In this document: positions 9,513 to 21,441 of the stretch, in pieces
Numbering within the stretch: position 1 is the stretch's first letter
How the letters are laid out: each line of letters opens with the position of its first letter
Assembly (NCBI GenBank): GCA_033980235.1
Contig: CM067062.1
Span: 12,605,991 to 12,669,990 of the forward strand
DNA from: Diadema setosum
Lineage: Eukaryota; Echinodermata; Echinoidea; Diadematoida; Diadematidae
Reading direction: 5' to 3'
DNA: 64,000 nt
Translations under genes and position numbers: made by a program
The notes under the pieces: model-generated
The model's input: the letters and a program-made list of their open reading frames with translations, nothing else
Told to the model about the DNA's origin: nothing
Database searches by the model: none

Positions 9513-11875
9513 CTTTATGTAAAGAATTAGATCTTCTTTCGCTTTGGTGATCGCTGGTCCATCCTTCCGCAGTATCTCCGAAGTTTTCTTAGTCATTCGG
9601 ATTCCTCTGACTGTGTCTGCAAACAAGATGATGTTGACGAACAGGAGACAAGCCAAAGGAACCCCGAAGCCATACAGACTGGCATTACCTCTAGTCAGCC
9701 AGCAGATCCCGTTCTTCCCATATCCAAATATAAAGGCAGTACATTGGCACAAGTCGATAGTCAGGCAGATGCCAACAATGACAGCTGGAGCTCCCCAGGC
9801 GTACAGGGAATACCAGACAAAGTGGCCCGTTGAAGGGAGGTTCACACGGATCTTTGCTCGAGAGCCAAACGTACGGCATAGGTCGATGGCGAGAACGTTC
9901 ATCCAGAAGAAAGAAGAAAGCCAAAAATAGTGTGATGTAGCGGCTATGGTCTTGCAGAAGGCATTTCCTTGGACAATTATCGCGTTTAAATGAATCAGTA
10001 TAAACACGACTAGTAAAGAGAGTGAGAGCGAGAGAACGGACTTTCCAGATACGTTTCTTATCTTTGGGAACACGATGTAGGTAACAATGAGAATGAGGAG
10101 GGAGAGTATTGACAGGGAAATGCCGACTTGGGAGATAATATTGAGACCCCTTGGAAGGTCACTGACATGATTCACAGTAGTCAATCGACAGTATAACGCC
10201 GATCCGTCCGGCATGAGCGAGAACTCACCAGCTTGAAGTATGATATCATCCGCAATCAATCTGAGTGTCAACTCTCCGCTTTCACCGGTGACCACTTCAA
10301 AGGACTCGGCATGTAGTCTGAATTGAGAGTCACATGGTAAAGTGTCTAGAACGAGACACAATGACTTCACTGTGTGGCGCCTCACGACAATGTTTCCATT
10401 TGCACTCGTGGCATCTATTACGAAAGGTTGCAGGAAATCACCGGATGTGTTGCCTGAAATCAAGAGATCTACATTCGAGCAGTTCCACCCAGCTGGAGCC
10501 TCGATCGTAGTTTTGAAAATCGTTACATTTCTTGAAATGGGAAATTTAAAACTAGAGCTCAAATGACTATCAGAAAAGTCTAATATCATTAAGTCTGCTT
10601 TATTTACTCTATAATCATAACAAATCTGACATTCTGCATTCTTCGATGTCATCGGAGACGAATCCATCTTTTCCTGAAGCATGTTATCGGCATTTGGACT
10701 ACATGATTCTTTTGACACAAAGGCATCTTGGTCACCCGTCAATCCAATGACATTAGCCAAGTGTGAAGAAATGCGAGATTTATCCTCACTGGTCAGGCTT
10801 TTATTTAGAAGGCTATCGTAATGAGAATAGAAGGAAATGCATACCTGCAAAAACTCTCCTCCTATGATGGGCATACAACGTTGAGTTTCACTTTCGAATG
10901 CAAATCCGTGCCAGCAAAACACAACTTGACAAGTCTTTGTAAGGGGATCAAATGCCTCATTTTGTGCACACGTGCTTGCAAAACCAGACAGCTCGGTGGG
11001 ACTGAAAAGAAAATACGTTATAATACTACGCCGCCTTGGAATATAAGGTGATGTAATCCATGGTTCACACATATATTTATCAAATAAATATTGACGGCAT
11101 ACATCAATATGGTTGCAGTATGCACAATGAAGATTCTGATACACCGTGCCATCATCACTCAATACTGGATCATGGTATGACGGGCAAGAAACCTCAGTGT
11201 TACCATCTGGTGACCACGACTTTGAGCAAGTGGTGAAATGGGTCACAAAGCAAGGCCTTGGAAGCATGTTGGCAGAGAGGCTATTTGGTTGGATAAATCC
11301 GAAGCAATCCGAAGATCTGGTTTCACTGACGCAATCCCAGTCCAAACCCCATGGCTGAAGATCTGCTAAGGGTATCCCATGGCAGAGAGCACAGTGGGTG
11401 TTCTTGAAATGCCCAATCCCCTGAACAGTCACGGGGTTGATGAAGTACGCGTCATCAGGTGTGGAAATCCAGTCAGGAAAGTCATGTTCCTCGCAGTTGA
11501 TCCGGAGACTACTCTCTTTGGGGGCGCTTACAGGGCACCGTGATATCATCTGGAACGCTACCAACGGTTTCCGAATATCATATACCTTTGTGCATGTCAT
11601 ATAGGGAAGGTATTCGTCTTCCCATGCCATCTTAGGCGGTCGAGCGTCTTCTGGATAAGGAAAAGATTTCTGGTTCAACGTTCCATTGTAAACTGCCTCT
11701 TGGCGATCTGCACAACAATCCCTATACTTCACGCAGTCTTCATCACACTTACAGAAACGCTTTGTCCACTCGACTGTACAGGACTGGAATCCAATGGCAG
11801 ATTTTCTAACAATTCGTGGACAGATCGATGGAAGTTGGTACCGGGATCCATTGTAATATTCGCACCATATTGTGT
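9513..11875 (-). CDS. Gene A exon 2: somatomedin-B domain, Cys-rich ectodomain, TM1-TM5 (secretin/adhesion-like 7TM receptor)
   Basis: Minus-strand exon of 2,363 bases, fully open: two bases completing a phase-1 Asp codon, then 787 codons. Acceptor ACCCTCAG precedes 11875; donor AAG|GTAACG lies at 9513/9512. With exons 1 and 3 the protein would be about 910 residues. The N-terminal part holds a somatomedin-B domain at roughly residues 43-97 with all eight cysteines (pattern ending FCKCDEDC...YRDCC). A Cys-rich ectodomain of about 500 residues follows, without a recognisable GPS cleavage motif. TM1 starts near residue 620 after LMPDGSALYC; TM3 carries WMNVLAIDLCRTF and a preceding Cys likely paired with the Cys of GICWL in extracellular loop 2; TM4-TM5 is YSLYAWGAPAVIVGICL to FGVPLACLLFVN. 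This layout fits secretin/adhesion/methuselah-type receptors that couple to G proteins at the plasma membrane; ligand unknown. Gene B is a close paralogue, above all in the 7TM half. No disruption was seen. Confidence 0.88.
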
Positions 11876-12628
11876 CTGAGGGTATAAAAGACAGAATAAT
11901 TAATCCAGTGACTCATGATTCTCGAACATAGCATGACCCTTGTCTAATTTTGTCCGCTGCTTTCTAATTCACAGAATTTGTTAATGAAAATCTTGTCTGT
12001 AAAGGAAGCTGCCCCTTTTACAACTTCAAATCCCATTGATGAATGCTGATTATGTGCACTCATCAACCGTATTCATAACAATAGTATTATTGCACTCTAT
12101 TTCAATTACGTACGGAATGTGGGTTTTTATCGTTGACCCCTGTTACCAAAGAAAAAAATATTAAATACAGATAAATAATCAAAAATGCGGCACGGAGGGC
12201 TGCCGGCATCCCCTACCCTCTAATTATGGAAACGGAGCGACGGCCCGATCACTTTTGACTTGACATGTGTTTTTTTTTTTAATATATATAGTATTTTGTT
12301 AAATGTTCTGAGTTTATCCTCTTACTTGTCAAAATGTATCAACGATATACTTCGTTTCACAAAATTCCATACAATCTTATTGCTTTTATACTTTTATTTC
12401 GTGTCTCCTAATATTCCTGTTGCTTGTGACGTAGATGTGAGATGTGTACACAGGGTAGGGAACGTAACGGTATCGTTCGTTCGTAGCGGTATTCTATACT
12501 GCGTGACATTGCATGGTATTTATGTGTAATGGGGCTGCGTTAGCAGTGGTTGTAAATGGAAATGCGACTCGCGAAGCGATGCGATGAGTATGTTTTGCGC
12601 ACTTGTCTTCTCCCAAGCTGAATACCAG
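11876..12628. other. Gene A intron 1, proximal part, no other gene
   Basis: This starts at the splice acceptor of exon 2 and shows no exon-like conservation with the equivalent position in gene B beyond about 60 bases. A copy of TAATGGGGCTGCG at 12527 recurs at 27810 and hints at an old repeat. Nothing else was recognised. Confidence 0.4.
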
Positions 12629-12672
12629 GGGTGGTATTCTGAGACCGTTTTATCTCTGTTGTAAGTCTGATG
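12629..12672. mobile_element. R1 left-end fragment
   Basis: GGGGTGGTATTCTGAGACCG then TTTTATCTCTGTTGTAAGTC matches the R1 terminus for about 40 bases and then stops. It is a truncated copy. Confidence 0.6.
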
Positions 12673-12709
12673 TTTGTTTGATAGATATTTTATTTTATGC
12701 AAATCAACA

Positions 12710-12877
12710 TACATAAGTTAAATAATCATGAACATGTAGGAAATATACAAAGTAAATTCAACACAGAGTCGTTTGACTTGCGTAAACAACGATATACATA
12801 GGTTACATAATCATGAACATGTAGGAAATATACAAAGTAAATTTAACACAGAGTCGTTTGACTTGCATAAACAACGA
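12710..12877. repeat. 84-base tandem duplication
   Basis: Two copies with period 84, each containing AATCATGAACATGTAGG and ACAGAGTCGTTTGACTTGC, differ at only a few positions. No coding potential. Confidence 0.85.
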
Positions 12878-13395
12878 TATGAAAGAAAATTAATGATATA
12901 ATATACAGTATGCATGTCTATGCAGCAGTGATTACAATAACAATTGTAGTTAAACGATTATGCAGAAGGCCGCCATTATAATATAACATTATAATGTAAC
13001 AAATCGGGGGTGGAATTCTGAACATCGTTTTATCTCTGTTGTAACTTGTGTTGTAATTTGTGTTGTAAGTGTGTGAGTTACAACACCTCTAAAACAGTTG
13101 TAAATCGGTATTCTGAAAACTGTTTTAACGGTGTTGTAAGTCATGATAACCACGCCCATCGCAATAATCATATCCAATAGGAAATATTGTTAGAAGTAGC
13201 ATCTAAGACATTTCAACCAATAAGATTGCTCCCTTGGGCAAATGCGCCTTGCTTAACTCTGCGCGTTTTAACAAGCGCTCATTCTCTTACGTGCGCACAA
13301 ATTAGGACAATGGCATGCGCAGGTAAAGAGAGCCAGAAATAGAATAAAGTTACAACAGAAGCTTGATCATTGTGCCTTCTTACCGGTTTTGACGT

Positions 13396-14192
13396 ACACC
13401 AGTAAGGGTACCGGTTTTCGACACTTTAGCACATTTCCTTGTTTACCATCAATACTGCACCGTTTTACCTCGGAATTTCGATATGAAGTTGAGCTACAAA
13501 GGCCAATGATAATATGCCTTAAACAAATTCCCATTTGAATGCACTCGCGTTCAATTTTTAAGCGATTTCCGTCACGCCCGTCGCTGGCATCAGATTTCGA
13601 CACCCAGCATCATTTTTCGACACAATCACAGCGCGCATCACACAGAAATCACATGGCGCTTACAGTACGCGTACACTGCATTGTGGACGCAAACTAGCAA
13701 TCATACCGGCGCAAGAACTTGTTGTTTCCTCTATAACGTGTCTTGATATGGGAATGTCGAAATCTGGTGCCACATTCTCAAAGCCAACTCTTTCTACAAG
13801 TTTGCTCATTTATCACGAATTCAGCCATGAAATTACGAAAGACGATTATGAAATCAAACATCAAGATTTGGCAACCAAACTGATACTAAAGCAAGATAAC
13901 CGGCACGGGTGAATTTAATTTTACGGCGATGTATACAAAATGCGTCATATTGTTTTGAACCCCTAAAAATGGCTGACATTAACATTTCTGCTGACACTGT
14001 GTTGCTTTTCTCCTAAATATTCTACCGTCGGATTATGATGACAAGTGACAAACGGTGTTTATATAAGACTAGAAATGTGATTTATAACTTGGTTGATTGC
14101 TGAAGTCAGACGTTTGTATTGAGTATAAAATTTTATAAGAATTATCTGCTGGGTGTCGAAATCTGGGTCCTGTTGAAAACTGGTGCACTAAC
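13396..14192. mobile_element. ~0.8-kb insertion in R1 copy 2
   Basis: Copy 1 reads GGTTTTGACGTATAGTTGG without interruption. Here the same site is opened after GACGTA and resumes at GTATAGTTGG, consistent with a 3-base GTA duplication. The ends are loosely inverted: CACCAG...GGTTTTCGACAC at the left; GTGTCGAAAT...GAAAACTGGTG at the right. No open reading frame of family interest. Confidence 0.5.
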
Positions 14193-14554
14193 GGTATAGT
14201 TGGTGCGGTAGGGGATTCGCAAAGCTTTCTCAGATTGAGTCTTTTTATTTGAAATTTTGTTTAAAAAATGAGATATCTGGCGTTCATAAGAGGAACCCAA
14301 ATTTCATGGTTTATGGGGAACTAGACGCTTCAAAATTAAGTTAAGCCCTTGCAATGCAATGTTGTTGTTATTGTTATTATTATTATTATAATCATTGTTG
14401 TTGTTGTCACTATCTTCACAAGATATCTCTTGGAGATCAATATCACGTCAAGTTCCATCATGGAACCTTAGACTTCTAATATTTTTCTCAGGATTCGTGC
14501 CATCCCCAGCAATAAATATTTTTGAAACACAAAGGTACTGATAATGAATAATGA

Positions 14555-14790
14555 ATACCTGAATATAAGAACGACCCAAGTCCAAATTTGGCTATCGCCT
14601 TTGGAAACCATTGACGAGGTCATGCAAATACAGATAATCATTTACATCTTAAGTGACTGTTTTATATTCAAATTTGTATGAATAACACCCCAATAACTGA
14701 AAACACTAAAAGCAGTAGGAAATTATTCATTTATTTCTATTTTTCCCAAATTTTCTCTGATGGACTTTGGTCGTTCTTATATTCAGGTAT
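14555..14790. mobile_element. 236-base MITE with ~29-base near-perfect inverted ends
   Basis: The left end is ATACCTGAATATAAGAACGA followed by CCCAAGTCC. The right end is its inverse with one mismatch (GGACTTTGG, then TCGTTCTTATATTCAGGTAT). The segment is absent from the matching site in R1 copy 1, which proves it is an insertion. No coding capacity. Confidence 0.85.
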
Positions 14791-15479
14791 CCTACTCAAT
14801 TCTTATTGGTGAAGATAGGGAAATCACATCTAAAAAAAATTGTTTAATATTTTGAAAGACATTTTTGAAATGAATAGTGCTTAAAACAAACTGCCGACGG
14901 TGCCGGTAACCTTTCTGTTCGTGTGTTTGTGTTTTTATCTATATGTGCATAATTATGCTACGCGTAAGTACTTGCAATGTTACTGTTACCAAATTTTTTA
15001 TTTTGGAATGAGTTTACATTTTGTCAAACTGCTGTATCTTTTGCCTTTCTGTACATACATTGTTTTTATTTTTTGTATGTCTTTTTTATTTTGAACTCGC
15101 ATACCACAATATTGAGTTGAATATATCTCTCACTATCAAACATAAGTTAAAACGAAAGTTACAACGGAGTTAAAACACCTTCCACCCTATTTTATTCTCA
15201 GAAGCATAAATTTGCACGGGGCGTGACTTACAACAGAAGATAAAACAGTTTTCAGAATACCCTGTAATCTAATGGGTGTTCAGGTTTGCGCCCACTGTTC
15301 TGACGCGCGTGCGCATACCCTAAGACAATGGTATGCGCAGGCAAAGAGTGCGCAAGATAAAACACAAGTTACAACAGTAGTTACAACAGAAGTTACAACA
15401 GAGATAAAACGGTGTTCAGAATACCGATTTGTTACAACAGACTTACAACATAGATAAAACAGTCTCAGAATACCACCGC

Positions 15480-17020
15480 GGCATTCTGAACACCGTTTTA
15501 TCTCTGTTGTAACTTCTGTTGTAACTTTTGTTTTATCTCGCGCTCTCTTTGCCTGCGCATACCATTGTCTTGGGGTATGCACACGCGCGTAACTTTGGGC
15601 GCAAATCTATGCACCCATTAGATTACACGGTATTCTGAAAACTGTTTTATCTTCTGTTGTAACCAAAGATGTTATTAGTTATAATCTCTTTGGTTGTAAC
15701 TCATACCACGCGCAAATTTATCCTTCTGAGATAAAACAGCATGGAAGGTATTTTAACTCTGTTGTCACTTTCATTTCAACTTCTGTTTGTATAGTGCGAT
15801 AATTTATTAACTCAGTATTGTGGTATGCCAGTTCAAAATAAAACAAATATTACAAAATATAAAAAAAATGTATGTACAGAATGGCAAAATATAAAGCAGT
15901 TTGACAAAATGTAAACTCATTCCACAATACAAAATTTGGTAACAGTAACCTTGCAAATATAGGCGTATATAGCATAATATGCACATAGGTAAAAACACAA
16001 ACACATGAACAGAAAGGTTACCGGCACCGCCGGCAGTTTGTTTTAAGCACTAAAACACAAACTCATAAAATATACAAAACTTCCTATACTATGCCAGAGA
16101 CCTTCTTTTAAAAAAAGTTTCCTCTTAATTATACCTTATTGATATAAAAAAAAGTAAAAGTCATTTAATTCTATTAATGGTACCGTTTATGATTATTCAT
16201 CTTTCAAAATATTAAACTGTTATGATTTGACTATCTTCACCAATAAGAATTCATTTTGAGTACCTTCGGGTGTTTCAAAAGATATTTCTTAAGTGCTTGT
16301 TCTCAGAGAAGTTTCAAAACGCGGACATTGGATATTAAATTTTTCCCAAATATCAGGAAGTCAAATAGATCTAAACTTCTAAATGTCGTGAGTGCCGTTA
16401 ACAAACAATAATAGTAATAATAATAAAAGCGCGATATTTCCCCATCGGTCTAATGGACAATCATGTACAAATGATGATGATGATAATAATAATAATAATA
16501 ATTATAACATGGTATTGCAAGGGCATATTTATTAAGCGTCTAGTTCCCCATAAACCATGAAATTCGAATTCCTCTCATAAACGACAAATGACCTATTAAT
16601 CTTAAACAAAATTTCAAATAAAAAGACTCGGTTTGTATTGAGATAGCAAATCCCCATACCGCACGAACTATACGTCAAAACCTGTAAGAAGGCATAAATG
16701 ATCAAGCTTCTGTTGTAACTTTATTTTATCTCTGGCTCTCTTTACCTGCGCATGCCATTGTCTATTTGTGCTCACGCAAGAGAATGAGCGCTTGTTAAAA
16801 CGCTCAAAGTTAGGCAAGGCGCATTTGCCCAAGGGAGCAATCTTATTGGTTAAAATGTCTTAGATGCTACTTCTAACAATATTTCCTATTGGATATGATT
16901 GTTGCGATGGGCGTGGTTTTCATGACTTACAACTGTTTTAGCGGTGTTGTAACTCACAGACTTTCAACAGAAGTTACAACACAAGTAACAACAGAGATAA
17001 AACAGTGTTCAGAATACCAC
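15480..17020. mobile_element. R1 inverted-repeat element, copy 3 (opposite orientation)
   Basis: The left end is GCATTCTGAACACCG then TTTTATCTCTGTTGTAAC; the right end is GATAAAACAGTGTTCAGAAT then ACCAC. Internal blocks run in reverse order and orientation relative to copies 1 and 2 (TGCCAGTTCAAAATAAAAC at 15825, the LINE-like relic inverted near 16505-16680, GCCCAAGGGAGCAATC at 16826). It lies head-to-head with copy 2, three bases apart. Confidence 0.65.
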
Positions 17021-17284
17021 CCCAGGGTTACAGCATTGATTGCTGGAAAGGAAGGGTACGTATTATCGTTTCCGTTATGTCATTATATCAGATTAGTGTG
17101 TCACTTTGTGGTTATTTGGATTAACATCTATACATGTGGCTTTACGAGGAAATTGGCCTCGAGATATACGAGTGTTTGTCAGGTCTGAATTGCGTAGACT
17201 ATTCTCGTAGTTCGGTACCCAGTTGGGGTGTACTGTAAGAATTTGCGTTCGCGACGTATTCTTGAAATCTACTTGGAAAGATAT

Positions 17285-18600
17285 ATGAAATCATGGCAGC
17301 CATGCAAGTTCGATGCAGCAGAGTTTGTGAAAGACGTCACTCTTGGTAGATTGAGAGGGTTAGTGAAAGCCCAGTTGATTGAGGTTGCAACTCATGTAGA
17401 TGCTGATATCAGAGAGTGTAGTCGAAAGAAAGAATTTTTTTTTTGCAGTTCTAGTGAAGAAGCTTGAACTGGGTGGTGTATAATATGAACAGGCAGACCA
17501 GAGTACAGATGAGATTGAGAGCGCTGGTAGAAAAAATGTTCCAAGTATTTTTACTACTAGACCTAGTGATACGAGGGTCACCACACAATGAGAACTGGCT
17601 AGATTAGAGTTAGAAAAAGAAAAAATGAAGGCAGAAAATCTGAAACTTGAACAAAGTTAATACAACGTCAAATTGAGTTGACCCAGGCCCAGGCCAGTAG
17701 CGTCCCAGGGGATAGACCTAATGTTATTTAGTCGAGACCAAAGAAGCCCGACATTGCAAAAATGGCAAACACAGTCCCCCGCTTTGATGAGAGGATGTAG
17801 ACTCTTTCTTTTTCTCCTTTGAGAGAATAGCCAGGAATTTGGAGTGGGAGAAGAAATATTGGTCTATGATAGTGCAACAGAAGCTCACAGACAAGGTACA
17901 TTCAGTAGAGCCTGCTCTCTCGGATGGGGAGGCAAATAACTATGACACAGTTAAGAAAGCAGTCCTTCTTGCCTATCAGTTAGTCCCAGAAGACTACAGG
18001 CAAAAGTTTCGAGGATACAGGAGAAGTCCGGAATCGACCTATGTAGAAGTTCAGAGAGAAGAAGAAATTCTGTTTGATCGATGGGTTCGATCAATGAAAG
18101 TCGATCTCACTTATGAAAACTTGAGAGAGATAGTGTTGATGGAGGAGTTCAAGAAATCGACACCACCAGATCTGAGAACATATTTGGAAGATCGAAGAGT
18201 ACATGATGTAAAGAGTGCAGCAGTCACCGCTGACCAGTATGAGTTGACACATAAGGTGAAAACAAAAAGTCCTGCGAGAAAGAGGAAGTTTGATCAGCTG
18301 AGAAATCCTGACACTCAAAAGTGGCACAGTAGTCATAGTGAACGCAGGGATAAAGTAAACATTGAATCACAGAAAGAGCTCCCGAAATCGCCACGGCCTC
18401 AATATAAAGAGGTGAGATGCTTTTTCTGTGGAAAAACAGGTCACATTAAGTCCGAATGTAGACGATTCCTGGAACAGAATGAAGCAAAGAAAAAACAAAA
18501 GCAAAAAGCAGCGCATGGTTTGGTCCATGCAGACACACATCCACAGAACAGTTCAGTGCCCTGTTGCATAAAATCCTTGATGCTGATTGGCTGTGACGCC
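17285..18600 (+). pseudogene. Gag pseudogene with CCHC zinc knuckle
   Basis: The N-terminal piece (17285-17467) encodes FDAAEFVKDVTLGRLRGLVK, a SAP-like short helical motif common at the start of this Gag type. A Lys/Glu-rich coiled-coil stretch (about 17610-17700) is broken by stops. The main open part (about 17805-18600) covers a capsid-like core and a zinc knuckle, CFFCGKTGHIKSEC (near 18419), followed by a Lys-rich tail. Gag would form the virus-like particle and bind element RNA. Frameshifts separate the pieces, and a 98-base MITE (18558-18655) interrupts the end. Assignment rests on the knuckle and its position before a protease. Confidence 0.75.
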
Positions 18601-18655
18601 TAATTTTGACGGTAGTTACCATTGAAATTCAACTGTAAGTTTTATGCAACGGGCC
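18558..18655. mobile_element. 98-base MITE in the gag 3' end
   Basis: Ends are GCCCTGTTGCATAAAA and the inverse TTTTATGCAACGGGC. It carries the AT(T)GGCTG segment also seen in the MITE at 28016-28164, whose ends are similar (GGGGCCTGTTTCATAAA). It interrupts the retrotransposon reading frame. Confidence 0.7.
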
Positions 18656-19114
18656 ACAGATGCTGAAACAAAAGAGAAACCGTACCAAACAGCCACCAAT
18701 GGTTTTGTTAAGTTAAGTGTAGGTGATGAACAGCGTCATCCAAATGTTGTGAAAAGCAGTGTCTCAAAAATGTCAGATACGTGTTCAAGTGGTCGTGTGA
18801 ATGATAAGTACAAGAAATTCATTTCCAAGGCTACGGTTACCATTGCTGAATTTAGAGTACCGGTTGTCATCCTTCGTGATACTGGAGCTACACAGTCCCT
18901 CATGGTAGGAGATGTGAAGAGTATGCCCGTAGATTGTAACACGGGTAGAAAAGTACTGATACATGATGTCAACGGAGGAACGCAGGCGGTGCCTCTATTC
19001 CGAGTGAATTCGGATAGTAGACTGATTTCAGGGGAGGTGATTGTGGGAATTGTTCCATTTCTCCCTATGGAGTCTCCTTTTTGCTTGGTAATGACCTTGC
19101 AGGAGGTCGAGTGA
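18644..19114 (+). pseudogene. Retropepsin-like aspartic protease of the Gmr1-like element
   Basis: The reading frame contains VPVVILRDTGATQSLMV, in which DTGA is the catalytic loop of retroviral-type aspartic proteases (near 18874-18885), followed by a flap-like region (VLIHDVNGGTQAVPLFRV) and the ILP-type stretch VIVGIVPFLPMESPFCLVM. The protease would mature the polyprotein. The frame ends at 19114 just after ALQEVE-like residues, and the linker to integrase is frameshifted. Confidence 0.75.
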
Positions 19115-19305
19115 GTGTCCTTCCTGTTGTTTCCGAAGTCCCAGTGTACGAGCAGGAAACCGAAAAACTCCAGAAGTATTTCTATCATGTGCTAACAGTT
19201 TCGAGCAAGTGAAGCAGAGCGTGAGAGAAAGGAGTCTGAAAATGAAATTTCTCTTGATGACACATTCTTTGGAAAGGTGACTAGTGAAGATGAAAAAGAA
19301 CAAAG

Positions 19306-20642
19306 TTGGGAAGAAGGTGTGTTCAGTCAGCCACCTTTAAAGCGCAAATGGAAGATGAGGAGTTTTTGAAGTTGAGAAAAGGTGCATTGACTGTAGATGA
19401 GGCTAAGGGAGTGCCAGAATGTTTCTATGTAAAGTCTGGTGTTTTAATGAGGAAATGGCGGCCTCCAGATCGTCCCGCAGATGAGGACTGGACGATTGTC
19501 GACCAGATAGTTGTTCCTCCGCCGTATCGAAAGGAAATTCTACGTCTTGCACATGAAATTCCAATGGCCGGACACATGGGTGTCAAGAAGACTTCTTCTG
19601 GCCCAAGATGAGAAAGGATGTGTCTGAATTTTGTCGAACGTGTCACGAATGTCAAGTGGTATAGGAAAACCACAACATGTCATTAGACCTGTGCCGTTGA
19701 TTCTTATTCCGGTGTTTGAGGAGCCATTTACCCGTGGGATGGTAGATTGCGTTGGTCCATTGCCGAAGTCCAAGTCGGGGTGTCAGTATTTATTGACTGT
19801 GATGGATGTTTCCACGAGATACGCAGAAGCATTTCCCTTGAGGAGCATAACTGCTAAGTCAGTTCTGGATGCCTTGTTGACTTTCTTTACTAGGTACGGC
19901 CTACCAAAAGAAATTCAGTCGGATCAAGGTAGCAATTTCATGTCTCGTGTCTTTCAGGAGTTGATGTACCAGCTTGGTATTCAACAGATCAAGTTGTCTG
20001 CATATCACCCGCAATCTCAGGGGGCCTTAGAAAGGTACCATCAGACGCTAAAGACGATGTTGAAGGTCTACTGTCAGGATATAATCCCATGAAGTGCCTA
20101 ATGAGTCAACTGGATTCTCCCCCTCTGAGTTGGTGTTTGGGCATGAGCCAAGAGGGCCCCTGAAAGTTATGAAGGAGCAGCTGTTGTCTGATGAGGAAGA
20201 GAAAGATCCCAATGCCCTAGACTATATTTCCACGTTCAGAGAGAGTCTTGTGAGAGCGAATGAAGTGGCGAGAGAACACATGAAGTCTTCGCAACAGACA
20301 ATGAAGGAACGCTTTGACCGAAAGGCAAAGAGTCGTCTGTTTGAGGTGGGAGACAAAGTCTTGGTTCTGCTTCCTTTGCCAGGAGATGCATTGAAGGCTA
20401 AATTCAGTGGTCCATATGTAGTAGGGAGGAAGCTTGGGAAGGAGACTTATGTGGTGAACATGCCTGACCGTAGAAAAACCAAGAGAGTGTGTCACGTTAA
20501 TATGCTGAAGAAGTACCATGAACGTGTAGAAGACGTAGGTGCAGTTGTGAGTGAGAGTATCCCACACAGTGCTGGGAAAAGTGCAGAAGAGTTTGAACAT
20601 GATGCTCCCGATTCTCAGAGTGTGAGTTTCAAGTTTCACTAG
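19306..20642 (+). pseudogene. Integrase of the Gmr1-like element (HHCC, DDE, C-terminal domain), upstream of RT
   Basis: The N-terminal zinc-binding part includes LAHEIPMAGHMG, and after a frameshift FCRTCHECQ (about 19635-19660). The catalytic core follows: first Asp in MVDCVGPLPKS (19742), second in QSDQGSNFMSR (19922), Glu in GALERYHQTLK (20032), in the normal D,D,E order. A short deletion with frameshift at about 20085-20094 removes residues between YCQD and EVPNESTGF. The C-terminal domain continues to 20642 with FEVGDKVLVLLP and FSGPYVV, a family-typical module. Integrase would insert the cDNA. The frame is broken at least four times. Confidence 0.85.
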
Positions 20643-20643
20643 A

Positions 20644-21441
20644 AAATCCAGAGTTACTATTCAGTCATCTGTCGGAGCCAGAGAGGCAAGATGTTGTCGA
20701 CATCTTTCAGGAATTTCCGGAGGTTTGCAGTGATAAATTAGGGTGTGCGAAAAATACTGTTCATACAGTAGATGTTGGTGAAAATGCACCCATAAAGCAG
20801 CATCCATTTCGGATTCATCCTGCTAAGAGAAAACAGGTGGATAGGGAGATAGATTTCATGCTTGCAAATGGAATCAGTAACTCAAACTGGAGTTCCCCAG
20901 TAGTGCTAGTCCCAAAGCCAGACGGAACGTCCAGGTTTTGTATAGATTACCGGAAGGTCAATAACATAACCAAAAATGATTCGTTTGCGCTTCCTTTGAT
21001 TGAGGAATGTATTGATCGAGTAGGAAGTGCTGAATATGTCAGTAAATTGGACTTGACAAGGTACTGGCAGGTGCCATTAAACAAGGATGCAATAGAGATC
21101 TCGGCGTTTGTCACGCCCTCCGGTTTATACCAGTGTCGTGTCATACCCTTCGGGATGAAAAATTCCCCCGCCACTTTTCAACGGATGATGAATGGAGTTA
21201 TTGTTGGACATGATAACTGTGTTGTCTATATAGACGATTTGTTGGTTTTTAACAATACGTAGGAGCATGTTGCTCATCTTCGAGAGCTGTTCCGGAGGTT
21301 ATCACATGTATGACTCGTGGTGAATCTGGCCAAATGCGAGTTTGGAAAAGTTTGTGTGACCTACCTAGGTCACAAGGTAGGCCAAGGTAGCGTCGCACCA
21401 CGAGATACCAAGGTCCGAGCAATCATGGACTTCCCAGTGCC
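20644..21441 (+). pseudogene. Reverse transcriptase, 5' portion, Ty3/gypsy type
   Basis: The sequence runs from an ENPELLF leader through KQHPFRIHPAKR, SSPVVLVPKPDGTSRFCIDY (motif A region), KLDLTRYWQVPL (catalytic Asp), FGMKNSPATFQRMMN, and the catalytic YIDD box (about 21222-21233). One stop (TAG at 21260) follows, then frame-shifted TYLGHKVGQG and IMDFPVP. The frame breaks at 21441, where an 8.7-kb element enters, and resumes in frame at 30173. Joined without the insert, the codons read across the junction as a normal IMDFPVP-ASKRE sequence. Confidence 0.9.

Larger units (their letters stand above)
13010..15476. mobile_element. R1 inverted-repeat element, copy 2
   Basis: The left end reads GTGGAATTCTGAACATCG; the right end is the inverse, CAGTCTCAGAATACCAC. 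It shares internal blocks in order with copy 1: GATTGCTCCCTTGGGC (13223), GTTGGTGCGGTAGG (14200), the LINE-like relic, ATGTGCATAATTATGC (14943). Two later insertions are visible by comparison with copy 1: 13396-14192 and 14555-14790. It sits in gene A intron 1. Confidence 0.65.

Noticed and set aside
17021..17230. 5' LTR of the Gmr1-like element
   Set aside because: No match to the candidate 3' LTR at 30664-30950 and no tRNA-complementary primer site could be seen.
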